Assembly (NCBI RefSeq): GCF_009811315.1
Contig: NZ_BLID01000009.1
Coordinates: 62,001 to 126,000 of the forward strand
Direction of reading: 5' to 3'
From: Vibrio atypicus
GTDB lineage: Bacteria; Pseudomonadota; Gammaproteobacteria; Enterobacterales; Vibrionaceae
DNA: 64,000 nucleotides
Positions 8,694 to 16,262 of the stretch are shown piece by piece (within the stretch, counting starts at the first letter, position 1; every line of letters starts with the position of its first letter). A model generated the notes under the pieces. It was not told the origin of the DNA. It ran no database searches and was given only the letters and a program-made list of their open reading frames with translations. The translations under genes were made by a program, and so were the position numbers.

Positions 8694-9200
8694 ATGTCTC
8701 TACAACAGGACTTTCGTGACGCTATGTCTAAATTAGCCGCAGCGGTAAATATCGTCACCACAGGTGGTGATGCTGGTACAGTCGGCATCACGGCAACTGC
8801 GGTTTGTTCAGTGAGTGATTCACCTGCAACGGTATTAGTGTGTGTGAATCGTAGTAGTGCATCAAATGCGATATTTAAACAAAATGGCAATATGTGTATT
8901 AATGTTTGCGCTGGCGAACATCAAGAAATGTCGATGCATTTTGCGGGTATGACAGGCTTAGCAATGGAAGAACGTTTTGTATTAGAAGGCTGGAAAAACA
9001 ACGCTGATCAGGTGCCTGTTCTGCATGGTGCGCTTGCGACCTTAGAGGGCAAAATTGCTTCAAGCCAGGAAGTGGGTACCCATACGGTGTTCTTTGTTGA
9101 GCTGCATACCATTACGACCACCAGTAAAGATGGCTTGATCTACTTTGATCGTGAGTTCAAAAGTGTAGAGACACGTGAAGTCGTGGCCGCCGTTGCTTAA
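8694..9200 (+). CDS. hpaC: 4-hydroxyphenylacetate 3-monooxygenase reductase component (HpaC-type flavin reductase)
   Basis: A 168-residue short flavin reductase that closely follows E. coli HpaC as recalled: FRDAMSKLAAAVNIVTTGGDAG, GITATAVCSVSDSPATVLVCVN, and MHFAGMTGLAMEERF. It reduces free flavin with NADH and supplies it to a separate oxygenase. The matching oxygenase is not adjacent; the only candidate is the C2-type protein about 13.5 kb away. The gene stands alone with its own AAGGAA site and converges on hpaR. It lacks the C-terminal MarR-like domain found on the Acinetobacter C1 reductase. Confidence 0.93.
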   Translation: MSLQQDFRDAMSKLAAAVNIVTTGGDAGTVGITATAVCSVSDSPATVLVCVNRSSASNAIFKQNGNMCINVCAGEHQEMSMHFAGMTGLAMEERFVLEGWKNNADQVPVLHGALATLEGKIASSQEVGTHTVFFVELHTITTTSKDGLIYFDREFKSVETREVVAAVA

Positions 9201-9228
9201 TTCCGCATTGAGGATTCACATCGATAAC

Positions 9229-9260
9229 AACAAACACCCACTTCGATGTGGGCGTTTGTT
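9229..9260. terminator. bidirectional terminator between hpaC and hpaR
   Basis: A 13-bp stem with one mismatch (AACAAACACCCAC and GTGGGCGTTTGTT), loop TTCGAT, between convergent genes. It overlaps the first bases of the hpaR stop codon and can serve both strands. Confidence 0.75.
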
Positions 9261-9720
9261 ATTTAGTCTGAATCTCAATTAGCTCATTAAGTAAATCGGA
9301 TAGCTGCTCATATTTTGCCTCGCCTAACGCCTCTTTAAGCGCTACATATTGCTGTTCAATTTGTGGGCGTAGCTGTTCAACTAAGGTAGTCGCATCGTCT
9401 GTCATATGAATATAGAATTGACGACCATCGTGTGCCGATTTCTGCTTTGTTACCAGCCCTTGCTTATCTAAGCGATTAATAATCCCAGTCAAACTAGGAC
9501 CTAGAATACAGGTCTCTTTTGATAGGGTAGAGAAATCGATCGATCCTTTTGTATCTATCACTCTTAATACGCGCCATTGTTGCTCAGTTAAGTCATTCTG
9601 AGCCAAAATAGGGCGAAAGAAGTGCATTGCAATATCTCTCGCTTTAAGCAATTGAAGTGGTAGAGAATTTTCGTATTTAGTCACTAAACTAACCTTATTC
9701 ATCTTATTTGTAGCCAACAT
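9259..9720 (-). CDS. hpaR: homoprotocatechuate degradation regulator HpaR (MarR family)
   Basis: A 153-residue MarR-family repressor. It contains the winged helix with LTEQQWRVLRVIDTKGSIDF, the recognition helix region LGPSLTGIINRLDKQGLV and the wing HDGRQFYIHMTDDA. HpaR in enterobacteria represses the meta-cleavage operon until 4-HPA or a related compound is bound. Its location next to hpaC, with the hpaH operon 3.5 kb away, fits this. Repeated TTAATATATTAA palindromes upstream of the hpaH and TRAP operons are its likely operators. Interestingly, in Acinetobacter a flavin reductase and a MarR-like domain are fused in one protein, while here they are adjacent separate genes. Confidence 0.9.
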   Translation of the reverse strand: MLATNKMNKVSLVTKYENSLPLQLLKARDIAMHFFRPILAQNDLTEQQWRVLRVIDTKGSIDFSTLSKETCILGPSLTGIINRLDKQGLVTKQKSAHDGRQFYIHMTDDATTLVEQLRPQIEQQYVALKEALGEAKYEQLSDLLNELIEIQTK

Positions 9721-9762
9721 TGCGGATAATACGACTCATCCCTGTTTGTATGCTATTACAAG

Positions 9763-9796
9763 ATACAACTTTGGTCTAATAGTTAGGGAGTTGTAT
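9763..9796. promoter_or_regulatory. inverted repeat upstream of hpaR
   Basis: An 8-bp perfect inverted repeat, ATACAACT at 9763-9770 and AGTTGTAT at 9789-9796, lies in the space upstream of hpaR and downstream of the TRAP operon. It differs from the TTAATATATTAA elements, so it may bind another regulator or be chance. Only the sequence symmetry supports it. Confidence 0.35.
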
Positions 9797-9811
9797 TCGA
9801 GCAATTAGACG

Positions 9812-9840
9812 AAAAAAAGCTCTTTAACGAGTAAAGAGCT
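9812..9840 (-). terminator. rho-independent terminator of the TRAP operon
   Basis: Read on the minus strand: AGCTCTTTA, loop CTCGT, TAAAGAGCT, then a run of T. The 9-bp stem is perfect, and the hairpin follows the dctM stop by nine bases. Confidence 0.88.
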
Positions 9841-9848
9841 TACTAATA

Positions 9849-11147
9849 TCAATAAAGCATATTTGGTAGATAAAGTGCGATAGCTGGCACCAATACAATC
9901 AATGCTAATCGAACCATATCTGCAACCCAAAATGGCAACACGCCTTTAAAAATGGTTGCGGTATTTATATCTTTAATCAGCCCGGATAAAACGAAAACAT
10001 TAAGCCCGACCGGTGGCGTAATTAAACTAATTTCAGTTACAACGACGACAATGATACCAAACCAAATTGGGTCAAAACCCAGTTCGACGATGACGGGGTA
10101 GAAGATAGGTACCGTCAGCAACATCATCGACATGCTTTCAAATACACAACCAAGAATAATGTAGATGAGTAAGATAAGCCCGAGCGCCATCATAGGCGTG
10201 ATATTGGCAGTTTGGATTATCTCGACCAAGGCGGTAGGCAGGCCAGCACGGTTGACGAAGTTGGAAAGGATCAACGCAGAAATAACGACGGCAAATAGAG
10301 ACGCAGAGGTTTTTGCCGTGTCGATAAGAATTTCACGTAGTACAGAGTAATTTAGCTTGCCCCGAGCGGCGGCCAAAGCAAAGGCACCACATGCGCCAAT
10401 TCCCGCAGCTTCGGTTGGGGTAAATGCTCCAACATAGATACCGCCCATTACAACAACAAACAACAATAGCGTTGAGAAGATGCCTTTGAGTGCAATTAGA
10501 CGATTTTTCCAATCGACTCGTTCGCCAGGAGGGGCACTGTCCGGTTTACGAGATACAACCCACTGAACCGCGAGTAGATAAAGCGCGATGCCGAGCAGTC
10601 CCGGGATAAAACCAGCAGCAAACAGCTCTCGAATACTCGTTTCAGTGAGCAGGCCATATATGACTAACATGACACTTGGTGGTATTAATATGCCCAAGGT
10701 TCCACCAGCGGCAATAGACGCTGAGGCAAGCCCATCTGAGTATCCATATTTGCGCATTGGTGGCATTGCGACTTTGGACATGGTCGCAGAAGTTGCAAGA
10801 CTAGAGCCGCAAATGGCCGAAAAGCCTCCGCAGGCAAGAATGGTAGACATCGATAGACCACCACGGCGATGACCAACGAAGGCATTGCACGCTTTGTACA
10901 ACTCATTTGAAATGCCCGCTTTGGTTACAAAATTACCCATCAGAATAAAAAGTGGGATAACGGAAAGCCCGTAGTCTTGACCTGTGTCGATGATACGTCG
11001 CGCCGCCATAGACATAGCCGCGTTCCAATTATAATCATTGATATACCAGAAGCCGACAAAGCCAATCACACCCATGGCGAATGCTAATGGTAAGCGTAGT
11101 AATATCAGCGCGATAAGTACCGAAAAACCAACTATAGATTCAATCAT
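9849..11147 (-). CDS. TRAP transporter large permease (DctM family)
   Basis: A 432-residue polytopic membrane protein of the DctM family, about 12 hydrophobic segments. Family blocks seen include the N-terminal LRLPLAFAMGVIGFVGFW, LSVIPLFILMGNFV, GSSLATSATMSKVAMPPM and the late ITPPVGLNVFVLSG. It is the sodium-driven channel subunit working with DctQ and the periplasmic DctP. The gene is last in a dctP-dctQ-dctM minus-strand operon, directly abutting dctQ. Lying inside the hpa island and sharing a palindrome-bearing promoter region with hpaH, it probably imports 4-HPA or a related aromatic acid, in place of the MFS permease HpaX used in E. coli. Confidence 0.93.
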   Translation of the reverse strand: MIESIVGFSVLIALILLRLPLAFAMGVIGFVGFWYINDYNWNAAMSMAARRIIDTGQDYGLSVIPLFILMGNFVTKAGISNELYKACNAFVGHRRGGLSMSTILACGGFSAICGSSLATSATMSKVAMPPMRKYGYSDGLASASIAAGGTLGILIPPSVMLVIYGLLTETSIRELFAAGFIPGLLGIALYLLAVQWVVSRKPDSAPPGERVDWKNRLIALKGIFSTLLLFVVVMGGIYVGAFTPTEAAGIGACGAFALAAARGKLNYSVLREILIDTAKTSASLFAVVISALILSNFVNRAGLPTALVEIIQTANITPMMALGLILLIYIILGCVFESMSMMLLTVPIFYPVIVELGFDPIWFGIIVVVVTEISLITPPVGLNVFVLSGLIKDINTATIFKGVLPFWVADMVRLALIVLVPAIALYLPNMLY

Positions 11148-11675
11148 TTAGGCCTCCTTGCCTTTAATGCTCATGTCTGACTCAGAGGGTTTATTGGAGA
11201 ACATCTGTTTGGTGTAATAAAAGGCATTGAATAGGGTTAAGAGTCCACCAATGAAGCCGGTAGTAGAAATAAGATATGTAACGTATCCAAGAGGTATCTC
11301 AAGGATTTCAGAGACTTCTTCATATTCCAATGAGCGACCTGCAAGCTTCCAGTTGGTTGTCGCGACTAATATTAAAGAACAGGCACATATCAGATTGATG
11401 ATGATCTGGCGAACGCTCACCCATTTACTCGGGAAGTAATTATCGAGTAGATCAACGCAGATGTTTTCCTCTTGCCAAGAGACCAAAGGAAACGCCATAA
11501 AGACCATAATCGCGAGCAAGATTTCAACCATTTCTGTAGAGCCCATAATTGGGGAATTCAGTAGGTTTCGTGACGCAACATCCACAAAGGTCACGACCAT
11601 CATTAAGAACAAGCTCAAAGCAGCGAGGGAACCAAGCCCTCGCTCAATGGCTTTAGAAAATCTAAAACCAGACAT
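11148..11675 (-). CDS. TRAP transporter small permease (DctQ family)
   Basis: A 175-residue protein with four hydrophobic segments (about residues 15-35, 50-70, 90-110 and 130-150) and the DctQ hallmark SWQEENICVDLLDNYFP in the middle loop. It is the small membrane subunit of the TRAP transporter. It begins four bases after dctP ends and abuts dctM, so all three form one operon. Confidence 0.9.
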   Translation of the reverse strand: MSGFRFSKAIERGLGSLAALSLFLMMVVTFVDVASRNLLNSPIMGSTEMVEILLAIMVFMAFPLVSWQEENICVDLLDNYFPSKWVSVRQIIINLICACSLILVATTNWKLAGRSLEYEEVSEILEIPLGYVTYLISTTGFIGGLLTLFNAFYYTKQMFSNKPSESDMSIKGKEA

Positions 11676-11679
11676 TGAA

Positions 11680-12705
11680 TTACATTCCTTTCGCTAACTG
11701 TTGGTTAAAGAACTGATGTGCTTCAGGGCCATTAACTTTGCGTTTTTCAGCGACCTTATACCAATCTTCGACTAAAGGTTCACTGGCTTGTTTTAGCTTC
11801 GCGATCATCTCTGTAGAAGCGGGGGTAAATGTATGACCACCTTTAAGAGCAGCTTGGTAAGCAGTTTGGTCGGCGTTATCCCACATTTGGCCAAATAAGC
11901 GAGAAAGTTTTTCACCAGAGACGGCCCGGATTGCTGCTTGATCTTGCTTAGAGAGATCGGCAAATGTATCTCGATTCATGATGATGGCGAAACTACCTCG
12001 GTATAAACCGCCAGGGACAACCAGCGTATTGTCAGCAACTTCTGCCAATCGAAATGAGCTGAGTGCTTCAAAAGGTAGGTACGCACCTTCGACAACTCCT
12101 TGTGAAAGTGATTCGTAGACCTTATTAGTAGGGATGAATACGGGTGAAACTTTCATATCTTTAGCCATGGTTGACATAACGCCACCACCAACTCGGATTT
12201 TCTTACCTTCAATGTCACTAAGAGATTGCACAGGATCCTTCGTGATAAGTTGGCCCGGCCCATGAACACTCAGGCCCATCACTTCTACGCCACGGTGCTC
12301 ACGACCTTGTTTTAGATACTTATCAAAGGTGCGCCAATACGCCATCGACATCAGCTCAGAGCTGCTACCTTCAGAAAAGCTTGGAATTTCTGGCAATTGA
12401 GTCAGTTTAAAACGACCGGCCTTGTGACCATGAAAAATCCAAGTGACATCTCCTATGCCATCGGTTACCACATCAATTTGTGTGTGGGGAGGGGCAAGAT
12501 CATACTCCACTTTTAAACTCACACGGCCCTCGGTGGCTTCTTCAATCCATTGGCCCCATGTAGGCCACACGACTTTATTGATGCCGTGATTTGGCGACCC
12601 CCAAGTACTGACTTTGATTACTTTCTCTGGTTGTGCATGTGCCGACATAGAGCTCATTAGCAAAAGTGCTGATGTCGCTATAGAAGCGATTTTATTTACT
12701 CGCAT
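11680..12705 (-). CDS. TRAP transporter periplasmic substrate-binding protein (DctP family)
   Basis: A 341-residue periplasmic protein with a signal peptide (IASIATSALLLMSSMSAHA, cleavage after AHA). DctP features are the mid-protein GKKIRVGGGVMSTMAKDM segment, which carries the conserved arginine that usually salt-bridges a carboxylate substrate, and the following QGVVEGAYLPFEALSSFRLAE block. It is the first gene of the TRAP operon and should deliver an organic acid. Shared control with the hpa operon suggests 4-HPA or homoprotocatechuate; this is inference. The upstream region holds two of the repeated palindromes. Confidence 0.92.
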   Translation of the reverse strand: MRVNKIASIATSALLLMSSMSAHAQPEKVIKVSTWGSPNHGINKVVWPTWGQWIEEATEGRVSLKVEYDLAPPHTQIDVVTDGIGDVTWIFHGHKAGRFKLTQLPEIPSFSEGSSSELMSMAYWRTFDKYLKQGREHRGVEVMGLSVHGPGQLITKDPVQSLSDIEGKKIRVGGGVMSTMAKDMKVSPVFIPTNKVYESLSQGVVEGAYLPFEALSSFRLAEVADNTLVVPGGLYRGSFAIIMNRDTFADLSKQDQAAIRAVSGEKLSRLFGQMWDNADQTAYQAALKGGHTFTPASTEMIAKLKQASEPLVEDWYKVAEKRKVNGPEAHQFFNQQLAKGM

Positions 12706-12742
12706 GACGTTAGTCCTTTTTCGTTCACGTTAGGTGGGTTTG

Positions 12743-12755
12743 CTCACTGAGTGAG
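12743..12755. promoter_or_regulatory. symmetric element upstream of dctP
   Basis: CTCACT-G-AGTGAG, a perfect 6+1+6 palindrome 38 bases upstream of the dctP start. It could be a second operator. Function unproven. Confidence 0.35.
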
Positions 12756-12771
12756 TCGTATTGAATATTAA

Positions 12772-12783
12772 TTAATATATTAA
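12772..12783. promoter_or_regulatory. candidate HpaR operator, site 1
   Basis: TTAATATATTAA, a perfect 12-base palindrome 67 bases upstream of dctP. Same sequence as site 3. Confidence 0.6.
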
Positions 12784-12835
12784 CTAAAAAGAGACAAAGA
12801 CAAACCGCAATGTTAATTCTGTGTTGAAAATATAG

Positions 12836-12847
12836 TTAATATGTTAA
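12836..12847. promoter_or_regulatory. candidate HpaR operator, site 2
   Basis: TTAATATGTTAA within ATAGTTAATATGTTAATTA; one base from perfect symmetry. It shares the leading TAG with sites 3 and 5. Confidence 0.6.
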
Positions 12848-13060
12848 TTAGATCAATTTCTGAGAATTAATTTGGCTGCATTGGGTGATTTCAGCAGCCA
12901 ACGCCTATTTAAATGGTCGACATAGGAGGTGTTTTTGGAGGTTTACGTCACAAATGTCATGTAACGAGAATTTTCAAAATTTGCACAGTTAAATCCTGAT
13001 TGGAATAACTTACTGAATTATAAGTGTTTATTGTGAATTGTATCTTGGTCTGGACATTAG

Positions 13061-13072
13061 TTAATATATTAA
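13061..13072. promoter_or_regulatory. candidate HpaR operator, site 3
   Basis: TTAATATATTAA within TTAGTTAATATATTAAATA, about 112 bases upstream of the hpaH start. Confidence 0.65.
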
Positions 13073-13081
13073 ATAAAGTAA

Positions 13082-13093
13082 TTAACATGTTAA
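13082..13093. promoter_or_regulatory. candidate HpaR operator, site 4
   Basis: TTAACATGTTAA, a perfect 12-base palindrome whose centre is 21 bases (two helical turns) from the centre of site 3. Confidence 0.6.
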
Positions 13094-13184
13094 ATATATT
13101 TATCATCTAGTCGTACTGTTGGTTGGAAAAACAGTAGCTCTGAACTAGTGAATGAATGTCAGTCGATAGAAAAAGGAAAACGAA

Positions 13185-13988
13185 ATGTTAACAAGTGAGC
13201 AGTTGCAAGATGCGGCTGAACGACTGTACCACGCAGAGAAACAGCGTGAACAAATCTCCGCGCTAACTTTGGAATACCCAGAAATGACAATGGATGATGC
13301 TTATCAAATTCAGAGTGAATGGGTAGGACGCAAAGTAAGCGAAGGCGCTCAAATTAAGGGATATAAAATCGGTCTAACTTCGCGCGCTATGCAGATGGCT
13401 GTCAACATTGATCAGCCGGATTATGGCGTATTGCTTGATGATATGTTTTTTTCTGATGGTGCGCAGATCAAAGCTGCGGACTTTCTTGATCCGCGTATCG
13501 AAGTCGAATTGGCGTTTGTTCTTAAGGATAAACTTGAAGGTGACAATGTCACAATTTTTGATGTGCTCAATGCGACCGATTATGTAGTGCCGGCTTTAGA
13601 ACTGATTGCGGCTCGTTGCCACCGAACCGACCCAAATACAGGTTACACGCGTAAGGTCTATGACACCATCGCAGATAACGCTGCCAATGGTGGCATCATT
13701 CTAGGTGGGCGACCGATAAAGCCAACCGAGTTTGATTTACGTTGGGCAGGGGCAATGCTTTATCTGAATGGCCAAATTGAAGAAACAGGTCTTGCAGCCG
13801 GCGTTCTTGGTCATCCTGCGAATGGTATTTGCTGGGTATGTAAACGTTTTGCTCCTCACGGTGTGTCACTTGAACCTGGACAAGTCATTCTCGCAGGTTC
13901 ATTTACTAGACCTGTCGCCGTAAAAGCAGGCGACACGATCCACGCTGATTTTGGTCCACTAGGTGGTATCTCAGTGAACTTTGTTTAG
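13185..13988 (+). CDS. hpaH: 2-oxohept-4-ene-1,7-dioate hydratase HpaH
   Basis: A 267-residue protein of the MhpD/HpaH hydratase family. Characteristic segments are GYKIGLTSRAMQMAVNIDQPDYGVLLDDM, where metal and substrate binding usually fall, and DPRIEVELAFVLKDKL with the metal-binding glutamates. It adds water to 2-oxohept-4-ene-1,7-dioate to give 4-hydroxy-2-oxoheptanedioate, the substrate of HpaI encoded next. It is the first gene of a seven-step forward operon, with AAAGGAAA upstream of the start. The length equals that of E. coli HpaH. Confidence 0.95.
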   Translation: MLTSEQLQDAAERLYHAEKQREQISALTLEYPEMTMDDAYQIQSEWVGRKVSEGAQIKGYKIGLTSRAMQMAVNIDQPDYGVLLDDMFFSDGAQIKAADFLDPRIEVELAFVLKDKLEGDNVTIFDVLNATDYVVPALELIAARCHRTDPNTGYTRKVYDTIADNAANGGIILGGRPIKPTEFDLRWAGAMLYLNGQIEETGLAAGVLGHPANGICWVCKRFAPHGVSLEPGQVILAGSFTRPVAVKAGDTIHADFGPLGGISVNFV

Positions 13989-13996
13989 GGGTGGGT

Positions 13997-14800
13997 ATGT
14001 TACCAATTAATCAATTTAAGCATGAACTGACTCAACCAAATCCTCTTTGGGGTTTGTGGCTTGGGCTGCCTGATACTAGCTGCGCAGAAATATGTGGGAG
14101 CGCTGGTTTTGATTGGGTCTTGATTGATGGCGAGCATGCTTCGTTTGACTTAACCAGTATCAAATTACATTTGCAGACGCTTGCTCCGCACTCAGCATCA
14201 CCGATTGTGCGTGCAGAAGAAGCCAATCCAATTTTGATTAAACGTCTATTGGATATAGGTGCACAGACACTTTTACTACCGATGATCAATACCAAACAGC
14301 AAGCTGAGCAGGCGGTACGCGCGGCTTACTACCCACCACTTGGTGAGCGTGGAATAGGAGCCGCATTGGCACGTGCTTCGCAATGGAATCGAATTCCAAA
14401 TTACTTACATCAAGCCAACGAGCAAATCAGTGTTTTGTTGCAAGTGGAAACTAAGCAAGCGATAGAAAACATTGAGCAGATTGCAGCGGTTGAATGGGTT
14501 GATGGCATCTTCATTGGCCCATCTGATTTATCCGGTTCGATGGGTCATATAGGTAATCCTTCTCATCCTGAGGTGGTCGCAGCGATCGATCATGCAATTA
14601 ATGTGATTCAAGCAAGCGGTAAAGCAGTAGGCATATTGAGTTTAGATCCTATTCAGGCGCAGCAATACGCCAAACGGGGTGTGAAATTCATAGGTGCTGG
14701 TGTTGATACGTTATTGCTTCGAACCAGTGCGGAATCCCTAGCAGAGTCACTGAAACAGTCGTCAGTTAAATCAAGTAAGTTCATCGACAATGTCTACTGA
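13997..14800 (+). CDS. hpaI: 4-hydroxy-2-oxoheptane-1,7-dioate aldolase HpaI
   Basis: A 267-residue class II pyruvate aldolase. The family pattern is complete: GLWLGLPDTSCAEICGSAGFDWVLIDGEHASFD with the catalytic histidine, PIVRAEEANPILIKRLLDIGAQTLLLPMI with the substrate arginine, and the metal-binding glutamate in VLLQVET plus FIGPSDLSGSMG. It splits 4-hydroxy-2-oxoheptanedioate into pyruvate and succinate semialdehyde. I favour the ATG at 13997 because AGGGG at 13987-13991 lies five bases upstream; an in-frame GTG at 13991 has no room for a ribosome site. Confidence 0.95.
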   Translation: MLPINQFKHELTQPNPLWGLWLGLPDTSCAEICGSAGFDWVLIDGEHASFDLTSIKLHLQTLAPHSASPIVRAEEANPILIKRLLDIGAQTLLLPMINTKQQAEQAVRAAYYPPLGERGIGAALARASQWNRIPNYLHQANEQISVLLQVETKQAIENIEQIAAVEWVDGIFIGPSDLSGSMGHIGNPSHPEVVAAIDHAINVIQASGKAVGILSLDPIQAQQYAKRGVKFIGAGVDTLLLRTSAESLAESLKQSSVKSSKFIDNVY

Positions 14801-14829
14801 TCATCATAGTTAGAAACTAGAGAATAGAA

Positions 14830-15477
14830 ATGAATACACAACTACAAGGAAAAGTGGTGTGCGTGGCCTTGAATGATGCCGAGCAACTGCAATCAATGCG
14901 CGCTACCTTTGAACAAGCGCCATATAAAGCGTTACCGACTCAACCGGTACTCTATTTTAAACCACATAATACTTGGAATCATGATCACCTGCCGATCGAC
15001 ATTCCTAATAATGAGCAGTTGGTCGTTGGAGCGAGTGTTGCTTTGATCATTGGTGCTCCTTGCTGCCGCGTGAAAGCAGACTCCGCCTTAGACTATGTCG
15101 GGGGTGTGGCGCTGTTTCATGATTTTTCGCTACCTGAAACCAGTTATTACCGCCCTGACATTAAAGGTAAGTGTCTTGATAACTCCGCGACACTTAGCCA
15201 AGTCGTCATGCTGTCTGATATAGGCGATTTATCTCAGAAAGCGGTTACAACCTATGTGAATGGTGAACAAGTACAGCATTTTCCTCTTACACGCCTTGAG
15301 CGCGCTGCCGAACAGTTAATTGAACTCATTTCGCACATTATGACATTGGATAAAGGCGACGTTATTGCGATTGGATTTGCTGGAGAGCGAAGCCACCTTG
15401 AAGCTGGTGATGTTGTGCACTCTAAATTAGGTGAAGCAGTTGAGTTGGAGAATCAGGTAAAAGGAGAGGCAGTATGA
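14830..15477 (+). CDS. hpaG1: 4-HPA degradation isomerase/decarboxylase, N-terminal-type subunit (HpaG1)
   Basis: A 215-residue fumarylacetoacetate-hydrolase-fold protein matching the N-terminal half of the E. coli bifunctional HpaG. It carries YFKPHNTW, a decayed metal-site region, and FPLTRLERAAEQLIELISHIMTLDKGDVIAIG. It works with the next gene in decarboxylating 5-oxopent-3-ene-1,2,5-tricarboxylate and isomerising the product. The gene overlaps hpaG2 by four bases (ATGA), as expected for a split version of a fused enzyme. Confidence 0.9.
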   Translation: MNTQLQGKVVCVALNDAEQLQSMRATFEQAPYKALPTQPVLYFKPHNTWNHDHLPIDIPNNEQLVVGASVALIIGAPCCRVKADSALDYVGGVALFHDFSLPETSYYRPDIKGKCLDNSATLSQVVMLSDIGDLSQKAVTTYVNGEQVQHFPLTRLERAAEQLIELISHIMTLDKGDVIAIGFAGERSHLEAGDVVHSKLGEAVELENQVKGEAV

Positions 15478-16253
15478 AGCACGCGCGTATCGAATATTTA
15501 GGAGAAGTGCTGTCCGTTACTATTGGTGATGATAGCAATGCGACAACCTCAGATGGTCGCATAATTCCTGCCGGCCAATTCAACTGGTTATCACCGATAG
15601 AGAATCCAGGCACCATTTTTGCGCTTGGTCTGAATTACGCCGACCACGCGTCTGAATTGGCGTTTGAACCACCAAAAGAGCCGTTAGTATTTCTTAAAGG
15701 CGGCAATACGCTTACTGCGAATCAACAGCCTTCATACCGCCCGAATGACATTGAGTTTATGCACTACGAATGTGAGTTGGTTGCCGTTATTGGTAAGGAA
15801 GCACGTAACGTTAAACGTGAGCAGGCGATGGAGTATGTCCAAGGGCTGACAATCTGTAATGACTATGCAATTCGGGACTACCTAGAAAACTATTACCGTC
15901 CAAACCTGAGAGTTAAAAGCCGAGATTCATTGTGCCCTATAGGACCATGGATTGTTGATTGTGATGACATTGAAGATATCAATAACCTTGCTTTGACCAC
16001 ACATGTAAATGGTGAGCTTACTCAGCAGGGTAATACCTCAGACATGATCTTCGACATACCGTTTCTGATTGAATATCTCAGCAGTTTCATGACGTTAAAA
16101 CCAGGGGATTTAATTGCAACTGGCACTCCGAAAGGCCTTAAAGACATTGTGCCAGGCGATGTGGTTTGTTGCTCGATTGAAGGCATTGGCAAGCTTGAAA
16201 ACCCAGTATTGTCGGAAGACGAATTTTATGCGCGCCGCACTATAAAACAGTAA
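15474..16253 (+). CDS. hpaG2: 4-HPA degradation isomerase/decarboxylase, C-terminal-type subunit (HpaG2)
   Basis: A 259-residue fumarylacetoacetate-hydrolase family enzyme with the full active-site set: GLNYADHASEL, PLVFLKGGNTL, the metal-binding HYECELVAVIGKEARNV, and the late GDLIATGTPKGL. It is the catalytic C-terminal half of HpaG, giving 2-oxohept-3/4-ene-1,7-dioate for HpaH. It is translationally coupled to hpaG1 and followed by hpaE ten bases later. Confidence 0.93.
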   Translation: MKHARIEYLGEVLSVTIGDDSNATTSDGRIIPAGQFNWLSPIENPGTIFALGLNYADHASELAFEPPKEPLVFLKGGNTLTANQQPSYRPNDIEFMHYECELVAVIGKEARNVKREQAMEYVQGLTICNDYAIRDYLENYYRPNLRVKSRDSLCPIGPWIVDCDDIEDINNLALTTHVNGELTQQGNTSDMIFDIPFLIEYLSSFMTLKPGDLIATGTPKGLKDIVPGDVVCCSIEGIGKLENPVLSEDEFYARRTIKQ

Positions 16254-16262
16254 GGAAGTAAC

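Larger units (their letters stand above)
12706..13184. promoter_or_regulatory. divergent control region between the TRAP operon and the hpaH operon
   Basis: This 479-base gap has no credible gene. It is very AT-rich and contains four TTAAYATRTTAA palindromes (listed separately) plus a 13-base symmetric element at 12743-12755 (CTCACT-G-AGTGAG). Two palindromes lie on the dctP side and two on the hpaH side, which suggests coordinated repression of both directions. The middle part (about 12860-13040) shows nothing I could identify. Confidence 0.7.

Noticed and set aside
12743..12755. The CTCACT-G-AGTGAG element as part of the HpaR operator set
   Set aside because: Its sequence is unrelated to the TTAATATATTAA sites and it occurs once; kept only as a low-confidence site.
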